Assembly (NCBI GenBank): GCA_963811365.1 | Contig: CAWEQW010000003.1 | Coordinates: forward strand, 1 to 64,000 | Length of the DNA stretch: 64,000 nucleotides | Source of the DNA: CAWEQW01 sp963811365 | Lineage (GTDB): Bacteria; Actinomycetota; Actinomycetes; Propionibacteriales; Nocardioidaceae | Reading direction: 5' to 3' | Shown: piece by piece, positions 52,234 through 60,579 of the stretch | How the letters are laid out: each line of letters begins with the position of its first letter | Position numbering within the stretch: position 1 is the stretch's first letter | Position numbers and translations under genes: made by a program | Notes under the pieces: generated by a model | Seen by the model: the letters and a program-made list of their open reading frames with translations, nothing else | Databases searched by the model: none | What the model was told of the DNA's origin: nothing

Positions 52234-53112
52234 ATGAGCTGGCATCTCACCACCTCGCTGGCGACGGCTGCCTACGGCGCGGTCGCCGGACTGCTGGTGC
52301 CCGTGCTGATCGCCCGCATCCCGGAGCCCACGCCGGCGCCGGCCCGCGACGGCGGGCCCACGGCAGGGACCGCGACAGGGACCGCGACAGGGACCGCGGC
52401 AGGGACCGCGACAGGGACCGCGACAGGCACCGCGACAGGCACCGGGACGGGCACCGAGGCAGGATCCGCGCCCGGCGCCGAGGCAGGCGCTGCGGCCATG
52501 GGCGCCGACCGGCCGCCGGTCGCCGTCGCGGAGAAGGAGCCCTACGCCGAGGTCGCGGCGCTGCCCGGACTGCGCTGGAAGGCCGCCGTCGCCACGGCGG
52601 TGGTGGCCGCGCTGCTCGGTGGCGCGGTCGGCTGGACGCCGGCACTCACGTTCCTGCTCTACCTGGCGCCGGTCGGCGTCGCGCTCGCGGTGGTGGACTG
52701 GCGGACCCGGCTGCTGCCGACGAAGGTGATCGCGCCGTCGTACGTCGTGGTCGGGGTGCTGGCGGCGCTGGCGGCGCTCGCCGAGGGCGACCGGGGGTCG
52801 GCGGTGACTGCTGCGCTCGGCTGGCTGGTCGCCGGCGGCACCTTCGTCGTGCTCTGGGTGGTCTACCCACGTGGGATGGGATTCGGCGACGTCCGGCTGT
52901 CCGGGTTGCTCGGCATCGCACTCGGCTACCTCGGCTGGGGTGAGCTGCTGACCGGGGTCTACGCCGGCTTCCTGCTCGGCGGCGTGGGCGGCCTGCTCCT
53001 GTCGTCGTTGCGGATCGTCGACCGCAAGGCGTACCCGTTCGGCCCGTTCATGCTGGTCGGCGCGCTCGTCGGCGTCCTGGTCGGCCCGTATGTCGCTGCG
53101 TGGTACGCCTGA
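52234..53112 (+). CDS. Prepilin peptidase (A24 family)
   Basis: This 292-aa polytopic aspartyl protease would cut type IV pilin-like leader peptides. The catalytic aspartates are in VDWRTRLLP and in the signature GMGFGDVRLSGLLG. The loop after the first membrane helix, where full-length enzymes carry a zinc and methyltransferase domain, holds a GTAT repeat instead (residues about 45-76) encoded by eight 12-base units. Its place inside the aro cluster is common in actinobacteria. Confidence 0.92.
   Translation: MSWHLTTSLATAAYGAVAGLLVPVLIARIPEPTPAPARDGGPTAGTATGTATGTAAGTATGTATGTATGTGTGTEAGSAPGAEAGAAAMGADRPPVAVAEKEPYAEVAALPGLRWKAAVATAVVAALLGGAVGWTPALTFLLYLAPVGVALAVVDWRTRLLPTKVIAPSYVVVGVLAALAALAEGDRGSAVTAALGWLVAGGTFVVLWVVYPRGMGFGDVRLSGLLGIALGYLGWGELLTGVYAGFLLGGVGGLLLSSLRIVDRKAYPFGPFMLVGALVGVLVGPYVAAWYA
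52366..52461 (+). repeat. 12-bp tandem repeat inside the prepilin peptidase gene
   Basis: Eight copies of a 12-base unit based on GGGACCGCGACA lie head to tail, the last three with a few changes. Each copy encodes Gly-Thr-Ala-Thr or a variant. The unit length keeps frame, so copy number can vary without breaking the gene. Confidence 0.9.
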
Positions 53113-53147
53113 CGGCTCGCGCGAGGCCGCGTGGGAGACTGTCCGCC

Positions 53148-54326
53148 ATGCTGCGCTGGCTCACTGCGGGAGAGTCCCACGGCCCCGCCCTGGTCGCCAT
53201 CCTCGAGGGTCTGCCCGCTCACGTCTCAGTGACCTCCGGTGATGTGGTGGACGCGCTCGCGCGGCGCAGGCTCGGCCACGGCCGCGGCGCGCGGATGAAG
53301 TTCGAGGCCGACGAGGTGGAGGTCATCGGCGGCCTGCGGCACGGCCGGACGCTCGGCAGCCCGGTGGCGATCCGGGTCGGGAACTCCGAGTGGCCGAAGT
53401 GGGAGCAGGTGATGGCCGCCGACCCCGTCGACGAGGCAGAGCTCGCGGCGCTGGCCCGCAACGCCCCGCTCACCCGGCCGCGCCCCGGCCACGCGGACCT
53501 CGTCGGGATGCAGAAGTACGACTTCACGGAGGCGCGGCCGGTCCTGGAGCGGGCCTCGGCCCGCGAGACCGCCGCGCGTGTGGCGCTCGGCGCGGTCGCG
53601 GCCGCCTTCCTCGAGCAGGCGCTGGACGTGCGCGTCGTGTCCCACGTCGTCGCCCTCGGGCACGCCCGGGCCCCCGCGGGCTCCGTGCCGCTGCCCGAGG
53701 ACCTCGCTCGCCTGGACGCCGACCCGGTCCGCTGCCTGGACCCGGAGGCGAGCGCGGCCATGGTCGCGGCGATCGACCAGGCCCGCAAGGACGGTGACAC
53801 GCTCGGCGGCGTCGTCGAGGTGGTCGTCCACGGCCTGCCGCCGGGGCTCGGGTCGCACGTCCACTGGGACCGCCGGCTCGACGCCCGGCTGGCCGGGGCG
53901 CTGATGGGCATCCAGGCCATCAAGGGCGTCGAGGTCGGCGACGGCTTCGACCTCGCGGCCGACCCAGGCTCGCGTGCGCACGACGAGATCGTCCGGGGCG
54001 ACGACGGGATCCGGCGGAGCTCGGGTCGTTCCGGCGGCACCGAGGGCGGTATGTCGACCGGCGAGGTGCTGCGGGTGCGCGCCGCGATGAAGCCGATCGC
54101 GACGGTGCCCCGCGCGCTGCGGACCGTCGACGTGGCCACCGGTGAGGAGACCGTGGCGCACCACCAGCGCTCCGACGTCTGTGCGGTCCCGGCGGCCGGC
54201 ATCGTCGCCGAGGCGATGGTCGCGCTCGTCCTCGCCGACGTCGCGCTGGAGAAGTTCGGCGGAGACTCGGTGGCCGAGACGCGCCGGAACCGCGACGGCT
54301 ACCTGTCCGCGCTGAGGTTCGGGTGA
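53148..54326 (+). CDS. aroC: Chorismate synthase
   Basis: This 392-aa FMN-dependent enzyme makes chorismate from EPSP. Family motifs are GESHGPALVAILEGLP at the N-terminus, PRPGHADLVGMQKYDF, ARETAARVALGAVA, and RSSGRSGGTEGGMSTGE plus RSDVCAVPAAGIVAEAM near the C-terminus. ATG start; GTGA overlap with aroK. Confidence 0.97.
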   Translation: MLRWLTAGESHGPALVAILEGLPAHVSVTSGDVVDALARRRLGHGRGARMKFEADEVEVIGGLRHGRTLGSPVAIRVGNSEWPKWEQVMAADPVDEAELAALARNAPLTRPRPGHADLVGMQKYDFTEARPVLERASARETAARVALGAVAAAFLEQALDVRVVSHVVALGHARAPAGSVPLPEDLARLDADPVRCLDPEASAAMVAAIDQARKDGDTLGGVVEVVVHGLPPGLGSHVHWDRRLDARLAGALMGIQAIKGVEVGDGFDLAADPGSRAHDEIVRGDDGIRRSSGRSGGTEGGMSTGEVLRVRAAMKPIATVPRALRTVDVATGEETVAHHQRSDVCAVPAAGIVAEAMVALVLADVALEKFGGDSVAETRRNRDGYLSALRFG

Positions 54327-54874
54327 GTCCTGTCGTACGCCGCCCGCGCGTGGTGCTCGTGGGGCCGATGGGCGCCGGCAAGACCACCGTCGCCGGCCTG
54401 CTGGCCGACGCCTGGGGGGTGACAGTCCTCGACACCGACGAGGTCGTCGAGCAGGCCGAGCAGCGCTCCGTGAGCGACATCTTCGTGGACGAGGGCGAGG
54501 CCTACTTCCGCGAGCGGGAGCGCGCGGCGGTGGCGGAGGCCCTGGCCGGCCACCCCGGGGTGCTGGCCCTGGGCGGCGGGGCCGTGCTGGACCCTACGAC
54601 CCGGGCCGAGCTGCGCGGCCACCGTGTGGTGTTCTTGAGCGTCGGCCTGTCCGATGCCGTCAAGCGGGTCGGTCTCGGCTCGGCGCGGCCCCTGCTGCTC
54701 GGCAACGTGCGCGGTCGGATCAAGGCGCTGCTCGCCGAGCGGCTGCCGGTGTACCAGGAGGTCGCGACGCTGGTCGTGGACACCGACGGCCGGACGGCCG
54801 AGGAGGTCGCCGCGCAGGTCCGGAGCATGGTGGAACAGGCCGAGGCAGGAGGCGACGAGGTGGCAGATGTCTGA
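54323..54874 (+). CDS. aroK: Shikimate kinase
   Basis: This 183-aa P-loop kinase has Walker A GPMGAGKTTV, the shikimate-binding region DTDEVVEQ, FRERER, and GGGAV. It phosphorylates shikimate at the 3-hydroxyl. The GTG overlaps the aroC stop and its own end overlaps aroB by 8 bases. Confidence 0.95.
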   Translation: MSPVVRRPRVVLVGPMGAGKTTVAGLLADAWGVTVLDTDEVVEQAEQRSVSDIFVDEGEAYFRERERAAVAEALAGHPGVLALGGGAVLDPTTRAELRGHRVVFLSVGLSDAVKRVGLGSARPLLLGNVRGRIKALLAERLPVYQEVATLVVDTDGRTAEEVAAQVRSMVEQAEAGGDEVADV

Positions 54875-55964
54875 GACGTCCAGGCTGCGCGTCGGCGGCG
54901 CGGCGCCGTACGACGTGGTGATCGGCACCGGGCTGCTGGGTGAGCTGCCCGTCCTGCTCGGTGACGGCGTCCGCAAGGTCGCGGTGATCCATCCCCGTGC
55001 CCTGGCCACCACCGGCGAGGCGATCCGGCAGGACCTCGTCGCTCAGGGGTACGACGCGCACGGCATCGAGGTCCCCGACGCGGAGGAGGCCAAGCTCGCG
55101 CCGGTCGCATCGTTCTGCTGGCAGGTCCTGGGGCAGACCGGCTTCACCCGCTCCGACGCGGTCGTCACGGTCGGCGGCGGCTCGACGACCGACCTAGGCG
55201 GCTTCGTGGCGGCCACCTGGCTGCGCGGGGTCAAGGTCGTGCACCTGCCGACCACGCTGCTCGCGATGGTCGACGCGGCGGTGGGCGGCAAGACCGGCAT
55301 CAACACCGCGGAGGGCAAGAACCTCGTCGGCGCGTTCCACGAGCCCGCGGGCGTGCTGTGCGACCTCGCCGCCCTGGAGACGCTGCCGCGCAACGAGCTG
55401 GTCAGCGGGCTCGCCGAGGTGCTGAAGTGCGGCTTCGTCGCCGACCCGGCGATCCTCGAGCTGGTGGAGCGCGACCCCCTGGCGGTCACCCGCCCGGACG
55501 GGCCGCAGCTGCGCGAGCTCGTCGAGCGGGCGATCGCGGTCAAGATCGACGTGGTCGTCGCCGACCTCAAGGAGACCGGTGGGGCCGCCGGGCACCCTGG
55601 GCGCGAGGTGCTCAACTACGGCCACACGCTCGGCCACGCGATCGAGCGGGTGGAGCGCTACGCGTTCCGGCACGGTGCCGCCGTGGCCATCGGCATGGTG
55701 TTCGTCGCCGAGCTGGCCCGGTTGGCCGGCCGTCTCGACGAGGCGACCGCCGACCGGCATCGCGCGGTGCTGGAGGTCGTCGGGCTGCCCACGTCGTACC
55801 GCGGTGGCGTGTGGGACCAGCTGCTCGACGCGATGCGGATGGACAAGAAGACGCGGGGCGACACGCTGCGCTTCGTCGTTCTCGACGGCCTCGCCAGGCC
55901 GTCCGTGCTGGCCGGGCCGGACCCGGCGCTGCTCACCGCGGCCTACGCCGAGATCGCCCGCTGA
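54867..55964 (+). CDS. aroB: 3-dehydroquinate synthase
   Basis: This 365-aa NAD- and metal-dependent enzyme cyclises DAHP. Motifs are VGGGSTTDLGGFVAATWLRG, PTTLLAMVDAAVGGKTGIN, GLAEVLKCGFV and the metal ligands in NYGHTLGHAIE. The ATG lies inside the aroK end. It completes the aroC-aroK-aroB unit; efp follows with its own promoter. Confidence 0.97.
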   Translation: MSETSRLRVGGAAPYDVVIGTGLLGELPVLLGDGVRKVAVIHPRALATTGEAIRQDLVAQGYDAHGIEVPDAEEAKLAPVASFCWQVLGQTGFTRSDAVVTVGGGSTTDLGGFVAATWLRGVKVVHLPTTLLAMVDAAVGGKTGINTAEGKNLVGAFHEPAGVLCDLAALETLPRNELVSGLAEVLKCGFVADPAILELVERDPLAVTRPDGPQLRELVERAIAVKIDVVVADLKETGGAAGHPGREVLNYGHTLGHAIERVERYAFRHGAAVAIGMVFVAELARLAGRLDEATADRHRAVLEVVGLPTSYRGGVWDQLLDAMRMDKKTRGDTLRFVVLDGLARPSVLAGPDPALLTAAYAEIAR

Positions 55965-55999
55965 CCACGACCGGTTCCGGTCCACCCCGGGCCGCCGTC

Positions 56000-56005
56000 T
56001 AGACT
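56000..56005 (+). promoter_or_regulatory. -10 element TAGACT of efp
   Basis: TAGACT lies 42 bases before the efp ATG, so this gene has a normal short leader with a GGAAAGCAGG-type ribosome site. Confidence 0.45.
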
Positions 56006-56047
56006 GGGCCGCTGCCCCCGACCCCTGGAAAGCAGGATCACACACGC

Positions 56048-56620
56048 ATGGCCACCACCAACGACCTGAAGAACGGCATGGTTCTCAACCTGGACGGACA
56101 GCTGTGGTCCGTCGTCTGGTTCCAGCACCACAAGCCCGGCAAGGGTGGCGCCGTCGTCCGCACCAAGCTGAAGAACATCGAGTCGGGCAAGACCGTCGAC
56201 AAGACGTTCAACGCCGACGTGAAGGTCGAGACCGCGAACGTCGACAAGCGGACGATGCAGTACCTCTACAACGACGGCACGTCCTACGTGTTCATGGACA
56301 CCTCGACCTACGACCAGCTCGAGGTGCCGCCGGAGATCGTCGGGGACGCCACCAGCTTCCTGCTCGAGAACCAGGAGGCGATCGTCGCCACCAACGAGGG
56401 TCGGGTGCTCTACGTCGAGCTGCCGGCCTCTGTCGAGCTCGTCGTGGAGTACACTGAGCCGGGCCTGCAGGGGGACCGCTCGACGGGCGGCACCAAGCCG
56501 GCCCGGCTCGAGACCGGCCACGAGATCAACGTGCCGCTGTTCATCACCACCGGCGAGAAGATCAAGGTCGACACCCGCGACAGCAGCTACCTCGGTCGCG
56601 TCACCGCGGACAAGGGCTGA
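56048..56620 (+). CDS. efp: Translation elongation factor P
   Basis: This 190-aa protein rescues ribosomes stalled at polyproline. The KOW-like N-domain begins ATTNDLKNGMVLNLDGQLW and carries the loop HHKPGKGGAVVRTKLKN, with Lys at the usual modification position in PGKGG. The OB domains follow, ending in KVDTRDSSYLGRV. It shares one base with nusB. Confidence 0.96.
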   Translation: MATTNDLKNGMVLNLDGQLWSVVWFQHHKPGKGGAVVRTKLKNIESGKTVDKTFNADVKVETANVDKRTMQYLYNDGTSYVFMDTSTYDQLEVPPEIVGDATSFLLENQEAIVATNEGRVLYVELPASVELVVEYTEPGLQGDRSTGGTKPARLETGHEINVPLFITTGEKIKVDTRDSSYLGRVTADKG

Positions 56621-57030
56621 TGGCCGCCCGGTCCAAGGCACGCAAGCGCGCGCTCGACGTGCTCTTCGAGTGCGAGGTGCGCGGGCTGCCCCTCGGGCAG
56701 ACGCTCGAGGACCGGGTGCTCGCCGCCGAGCCCCCGGTCAACGAGTACACCGTCACGCTGATCCGCGGCATCGTCGAGCACCAGACCCGCATCGACGAGC
56801 TCATCGCGACGTACGCCCTGGGGTGGACACTCGAGCGGATGCCGACCGTGGACCGCAACGCGCTGCGGATCGGGGTCTACGAGGTGATGTACGCCGACGA
56901 CGTCCCGGACGCGGTGGCGGTCTCGGAGGCGATGGTGCTCGTGCGCGACCTGTCGACGGACGACTCGCCGGCGTTCGTCAACGGCGTGCTGGGCACGATC
57001 GTGCGCGACAAGGCCGCCCTGTCCGCCTGA
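56620..57030 (+). CDS. nusB: Transcription antitermination factor NusB
   Basis: This 136-aa all-helical protein binds boxA RNA with NusE for rRNA antitermination. It starts ARSKARKRALDVLFECEVRG and has the family stretch RIGVYEVMYADDVPDAVAVSEAM and FVNGVLGTI. Its ATG shares a base with the efp stop. Confidence 0.95.
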   Translation: MAARSKARKRALDVLFECEVRGLPLGQTLEDRVLAAEPPVNEYTVTLIRGIVEHQTRIDELIATYALGWTLERMPTVDRNALRIGVYEVMYADDVPDAVAVSEAMVLVRDLSTDDSPAFVNGVLGTIVRDKAALSA

Positions 57031-57084
57031 GGGCACCGGCCGACCGAGCCGAGCCCACCGACGCGCCGGGCACAGCCGCGGACC

Positions 57085-57456
57085 TCACCCCGGGCGGACG
57101 ATCTGCTGCAGCGACCACGTGTTGCCGTCGGGGTCGTCGAAGCGCACGAACCGTCCCCACGGCTGCTCCTCCACCTCGCTGCACTCCACTCCGCGGCCGC
57201 GGAGATGGTCCCGCGCCTCCTCGGCGCTGTCGACGACGATCTGGACATGCTGTCGCGTGCCCTCGTCGAGCATCGCGAGCCCCGTCCCGAAGCAGAAGGA
57301 GCACGCCGAGCCCGGCGGGGTCACCTGCACGAACCGCAGCTCGGGGGAGACGGTCCGGTCGTGGTCGACGTTCCAGCCGACCTGCTGGCCGTAGAACGCC
57401 ACTGAGCGGTCCACGTCGGTGACGGGCACCGGGACCAGCTCGATCCTCCAATCCAT
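57085..57456 (-). CDS. VOC-family (glyoxalase/bleomycin resistance-type) protein
   Basis: This 123-aa protein has paired beta-alpha-beta-beta-beta halves: VPVTDVDRSVAFYGQQVGWNVDHD at the start and RFVRFDDPDGNTWSLQQI at the end. The substrate is unknown; the family covers isomerases, dioxygenases and drug-binding proteins. The ATG at 57456 follows a perfect AGGAGG, chosen over an in-frame start 45 bases upstream. It faces nusB. Confidence 0.88.
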   Translation of the reverse strand: MDWRIELVPVPVTDVDRSVAFYGQQVGWNVDHDRTVSPELRFVQVTPPGSACSFCFGTGLAMLDEGTRQHVQIVVDSAEEARDHLRGRGVECSEVEEQPWGRFVRFDDPDGNTWSLQQIVRPG

Positions 57457-57541
57457 GAAACCTCCTGGTGTCGGACGCGCGTCTCGTTCGTCGCGATGCA
57501 CCCGACGCTAGAGGTCGGCACCGACATTCAGGTTGAGGTGG

Positions 57542-60472
57542 TCATGAGGCGGGCGAGCCGTACACCTCCAGCTCGGTGAGGTCGGTGTACGAGCAGCCGC
57601 TGTAGGCGCCGGCGGGACAGGTCGTCGCGAAGTCCGGCGTCTGGTTGCCGAGCATCCAGAACCTCACGAACTGCACCCCGGCAGCACCGGCTGTCGGGGT
57701 CAGCTCGTTGAGCCGGCCACGGTCGGCCGCGGTGAACGTCCCTGCGACAGCCGGCACCCAGGTGAGGCCGTTCGTCGAGGTCTCCACCCGGTAGGCGCCC
57801 GTCGAGGCGCTGCCGCCGTCCCCGCAGGTCGCCGAGGGGTCCACCGCGATCGACGACACGTCGACCGCGCGTGGCAGCCGCACCACGACGTACTTCGGGA
57901 CGAACGTGGCGGTGGGATCGCCCTGGTCGTCGCCGGTCGTGCTGCCCCACCCGGTGGCCAGGCTGCCGTCGATCGCTCCGGCGGGGCCGCAGGCCGGTGA
58001 GAAGTCCGGACCGGTGAAGCCGGTGACGGAGCCGCCGCCGCCCGCCGCGGCCCAGTCGCGACGCACCTGGAGGTCCTTCGCGCTGCCACCGCGGGCGACG
58101 GTCACCGCGGTCTGCTGGGCGTCGTAGCCGGGCGCGGTGGCGACCAGCTTCGGGTACCGACCCGCCGGCACCGGGCCGAGCCGGTAGCGCCCGTCCGCGC
58201 CGGTGACCGCGGACGGGTTCGCCGGGGTGTACCCACCCTGGAAGGCGAGCGTGACCGTCACTCCGGCCACCGGTGAGCCGGTGTCACGGTCGGTGACCGT
58301 GCCGGACAGCGACGCCGCGGCGGGGTTCGCCGGCGGGACGTGGAAGTCGGCTCCCGGGGTGGTGTCGTCGCCGCCCAGGCTGCCGGCGTAGAAGCCCATC
58401 CCACGGTGCGCGAAGACGCCCCAGATCGCCGCGCGCTGGCGGCCACCGAACACCGCCGTGTCGGCGAGCAGGATCGCGTTGCGCTCGTCGAGGAACGACG
58501 GGTTGGCCGGCGAGAGCTCCATGGCGCGGGTCACCAGCGCCTCGGCCTTGTAGCTGCCGAGCCGGTTGCGCAGGTCCCACAGGGTCTGTGACCAGATCTC
58601 GCCGTCGGCGTGCACCTCCGGCAGCCCGATCACCTGACCGTAGTCGGCGTAGGTATAGCCGCCGCGGTGCCCGGTCGCGCCGCCGTTGCACGCGGGGGAG
58701 TGCGAGCCGACGGCGCAGTCCAGCGGCTCGGTGCGGTCGAGGGCCACCCCGGCGCCGTCGTACTGGAACAGCACGACGTCGACCTTGCGGCGGTTGTCGG
58801 TCTGCAGGTGCTTCCTGACCAGGTAGTCCATGGCGTACCAGTCGCTCCACGCCTCGCCCATCGCACCGGCCTGCACGTCGCCCAGCGTCGAGGCGCCGGA
58901 CGCGTCGACGACGAGCCGGTTCGACAGACCGTGGGTGTACTCGTGGTAGACGGTGTCGGCCTCGTCTCCCACGTTCGTCGGCGCGAACGGGTCACCGTCG
59001 GGGTACGACGTACCGGGCGTGTGCTGAAGGTACATCTGCATCCGCGGGGGCGTGCCGTCGGGCGGGGTGCTCATGTTCGCGTTGTCGACGTGGCCGCCGT
59101 CCGGGAGGCCGTGGTCGATGGTGGCCCCGTCGTCGGTCTGCGTGTCGACCGCGTCGTCGCCCTTGCCGGCGTGGGTCTTGTTGTGCTCCTGGAAGTTGCC
59201 GGCCGCCTCCGTGAACCCGATCGGCGAGCGCAGCAGGTGGTCGTGCCAGCTGTTGACGAAGAAGAACACCTGGGTGGCGTTCTGGGCCCGGTTCTTCTTC
59301 CACGAGAACGGCACGTTCGGGTTCCACGAGCACGGGTAGGGGTGGTCGCAGAAGGACGCCCACCCGAGGTGGAACGGCTTGAGCCGATAGTCCCACCGGT
59401 GCGGCGAGTTCGGGGGCACCTCCTCGCGCGGCTGCGACTTGTCGTCGTCGTTGACGTCGGAGTAGGCGTGCGCGTTGTTGCCGTTCAGGGTCCGGGCGTT
59501 GCCGGGCAGCCATCCGCGGGCGGTGTAGTCGACCTGGCGTGGCACGCCGCCGGGGACGTGGCCGGGGAAGTAGCGGACCGCCAGCCCGGCACTGTGTCGC
59601 AGCGTGACCGGGCGCTCGGCGCTGCGGTCGTCCGAGGTGAGCGGGCGCCGGTAGAGCACGCGTGCGCCGTCGGCGGCCACCACCGTCAGCGCCGGGTGCG
59701 CGGCCGACATGGTGAGCACCTGCCAGCCCACGTAGCTGCCGCGTGCCGTCACGAACAGCACCCGGTGAGCAGTGTCGTCCGGTCCCGGCGTGGCGCGCTC
59801 GCCGAGGTCGCGGCGGGCCGCGCCGATCGCAGCGGCCCGGCTGTCCACGGTGGTGCGCCGGGTGGCGGGCACCCGTGCGCCGGAGACGGGGGAGCCGCCC
59901 ACCGACAGCAGCCGGCCGTTGCGGGTGACGGCGGCCTGCAGCCCGTTGCCGAACACCGGAAGCCCGCCGACGTGCTGGGTCCAGGAGAGGTGGTGGGTGC
60001 CGGCGACGTCGCGGTAGTCGCGGGCCAGGCGGAAGGTCCCGAGGTCGGCCCGGGTGAGTCCGAGGGCTGCCCGGTGCACGCGCACCCAGCCCATCGCGAC
60101 GCGCCTCGGGGACGCGCTGCTGCGGCCGGTGAGCGTGCCGTCGAGCCGGGCGACCTCACGGGGGGTCCCGGTGGTGGCGTCGACGTCGACGACGGCCTGA
60201 CCCGGCACCACACGCCGGATGGCTGCGGCGTCGGCCGCACCGGCCGTACGCGCCTGCGCCCGCAGGAGCCCCGCTCGGCCCTGCGGCGTGGCCCCGTCGC
60301 GGGCGTCGTAGCCGCCTCGAGCCGACGCGGTGGCCCGCGGGGCCTCCGGTCCGCTCTGAGTGGTCCCCGCAGCGGCCGACGCCGGGCTCAGCGCGGCGAG
60401 CCCCGCCGCGACCGTGAGCCCTGCGGTGACAGCGGCGAGTGCTGCAGTGCGTCCGTTGGTGGAACGGGTCAT
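57542..60472 (-). CDS. Secreted M36 (fungalysin) metalloprotease
   Basis: This 976-aa secreted zinc protease has a signal peptide (ending SPASAAAG, near residue 35), a propeptide region with FTP-like sequence, and the M36 catalytic domain with H510-E-Y-T-H514 and the downstream GEAWSDWYAMDYL. A carboxypeptidase-regulatory-like beta domain follows (SLSGTVTDRDTGSPVAGVTVTL region), and the C-terminus is a discoidin-like beta domain (AYRVETSTNGLTWVPAV). The ATG at 60472 is chosen for the signal peptide. It is divergent from the oxidoreductase, with a dyad between them. Confidence 0.92.
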   Translation of the reverse strand: MTRSTNGRTAALAAVTAGLTVAAGLAALSPASAAAGTTQSGPEAPRATASARGGYDARDGATPQGRAGLLRAQARTAGAADAAAIRRVVPGQAVVDVDATTGTPREVARLDGTLTGRSSASPRRVAMGWVRVHRAALGLTRADLGTFRLARDYRDVAGTHHLSWTQHVGGLPVFGNGLQAAVTRNGRLLSVGGSPVSGARVPATRRTTVDSRAAAIGAARRDLGERATPGPDDTAHRVLFVTARGSYVGWQVLTMSAAHPALTVVAADGARVLYRRPLTSDDRSAERPVTLRHSAGLAVRYFPGHVPGGVPRQVDYTARGWLPGNARTLNGNNAHAYSDVNDDDKSQPREEVPPNSPHRWDYRLKPFHLGWASFCDHPYPCSWNPNVPFSWKKNRAQNATQVFFFVNSWHDHLLRSPIGFTEAAGNFQEHNKTHAGKGDDAVDTQTDDGATIDHGLPDGGHVDNANMSTPPDGTPPRMQMYLQHTPGTSYPDGDPFAPTNVGDEADTVYHEYTHGLSNRLVVDASGASTLGDVQAGAMGEAWSDWYAMDYLVRKHLQTDNRRKVDVVLFQYDGAGVALDRTEPLDCAVGSHSPACNGGATGHRGGYTYADYGQVIGLPEVHADGEIWSQTLWDLRNRLGSYKAEALVTRAMELSPANPSFLDERNAILLADTAVFGGRQRAAIWGVFAHRGMGFYAGSLGGDDTTPGADFHVPPANPAAASLSGTVTDRDTGSPVAGVTVTLAFQGGYTPANPSAVTGADGRYRLGPVPAGRYPKLVATAPGYDAQQTAVTVARGGSAKDLQVRRDWAAAGGGGSVTGFTGPDFSPACGPAGAIDGSLATGWGSTTGDDQGDPTATFVPKYVVVRLPRAVDVSSIAVDPSATCGDGGSASTGAYRVETSTNGLTWVPAVAGTFTAADRGRLNELTPTAGAAGVQFVRFWMLGNQTPDFATTCPAGAYSGCSYTDLTELEVYGSPAS

Positions 60473-60518
60473 GCTCGAGCCCCCTAGCCGGTAGCCGGCC
60501 CTCGGCTCCGAGCACACT

Positions 60519-60545
60519 CTTGTGCACGTTGGGGGGATGCACAAG
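60519..60545. promoter_or_regulatory. Dyad operator candidate between divergent genes
   Basis: CTTGTGCA (60519-60526) and TGCACAAG (60538-60545) are perfect 8-base inverted arms with an 11-base spacer, giving a 19-base centre-to-centre distance. The site lies 47 bases from the protease start and 35 from the oxidoreductase start. Confidence 0.55.
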
Positions 60546-60579
60546 CGAATCCGTCGACCATGCTGGCAGGGTGGAGCCC

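Noticed and set aside
52366..52461. Regular 12-base repeats as a CRISPR array
   Set aside because: The units are contiguous, have no spacers and encode an in-frame amino acid repeat inside a gene.
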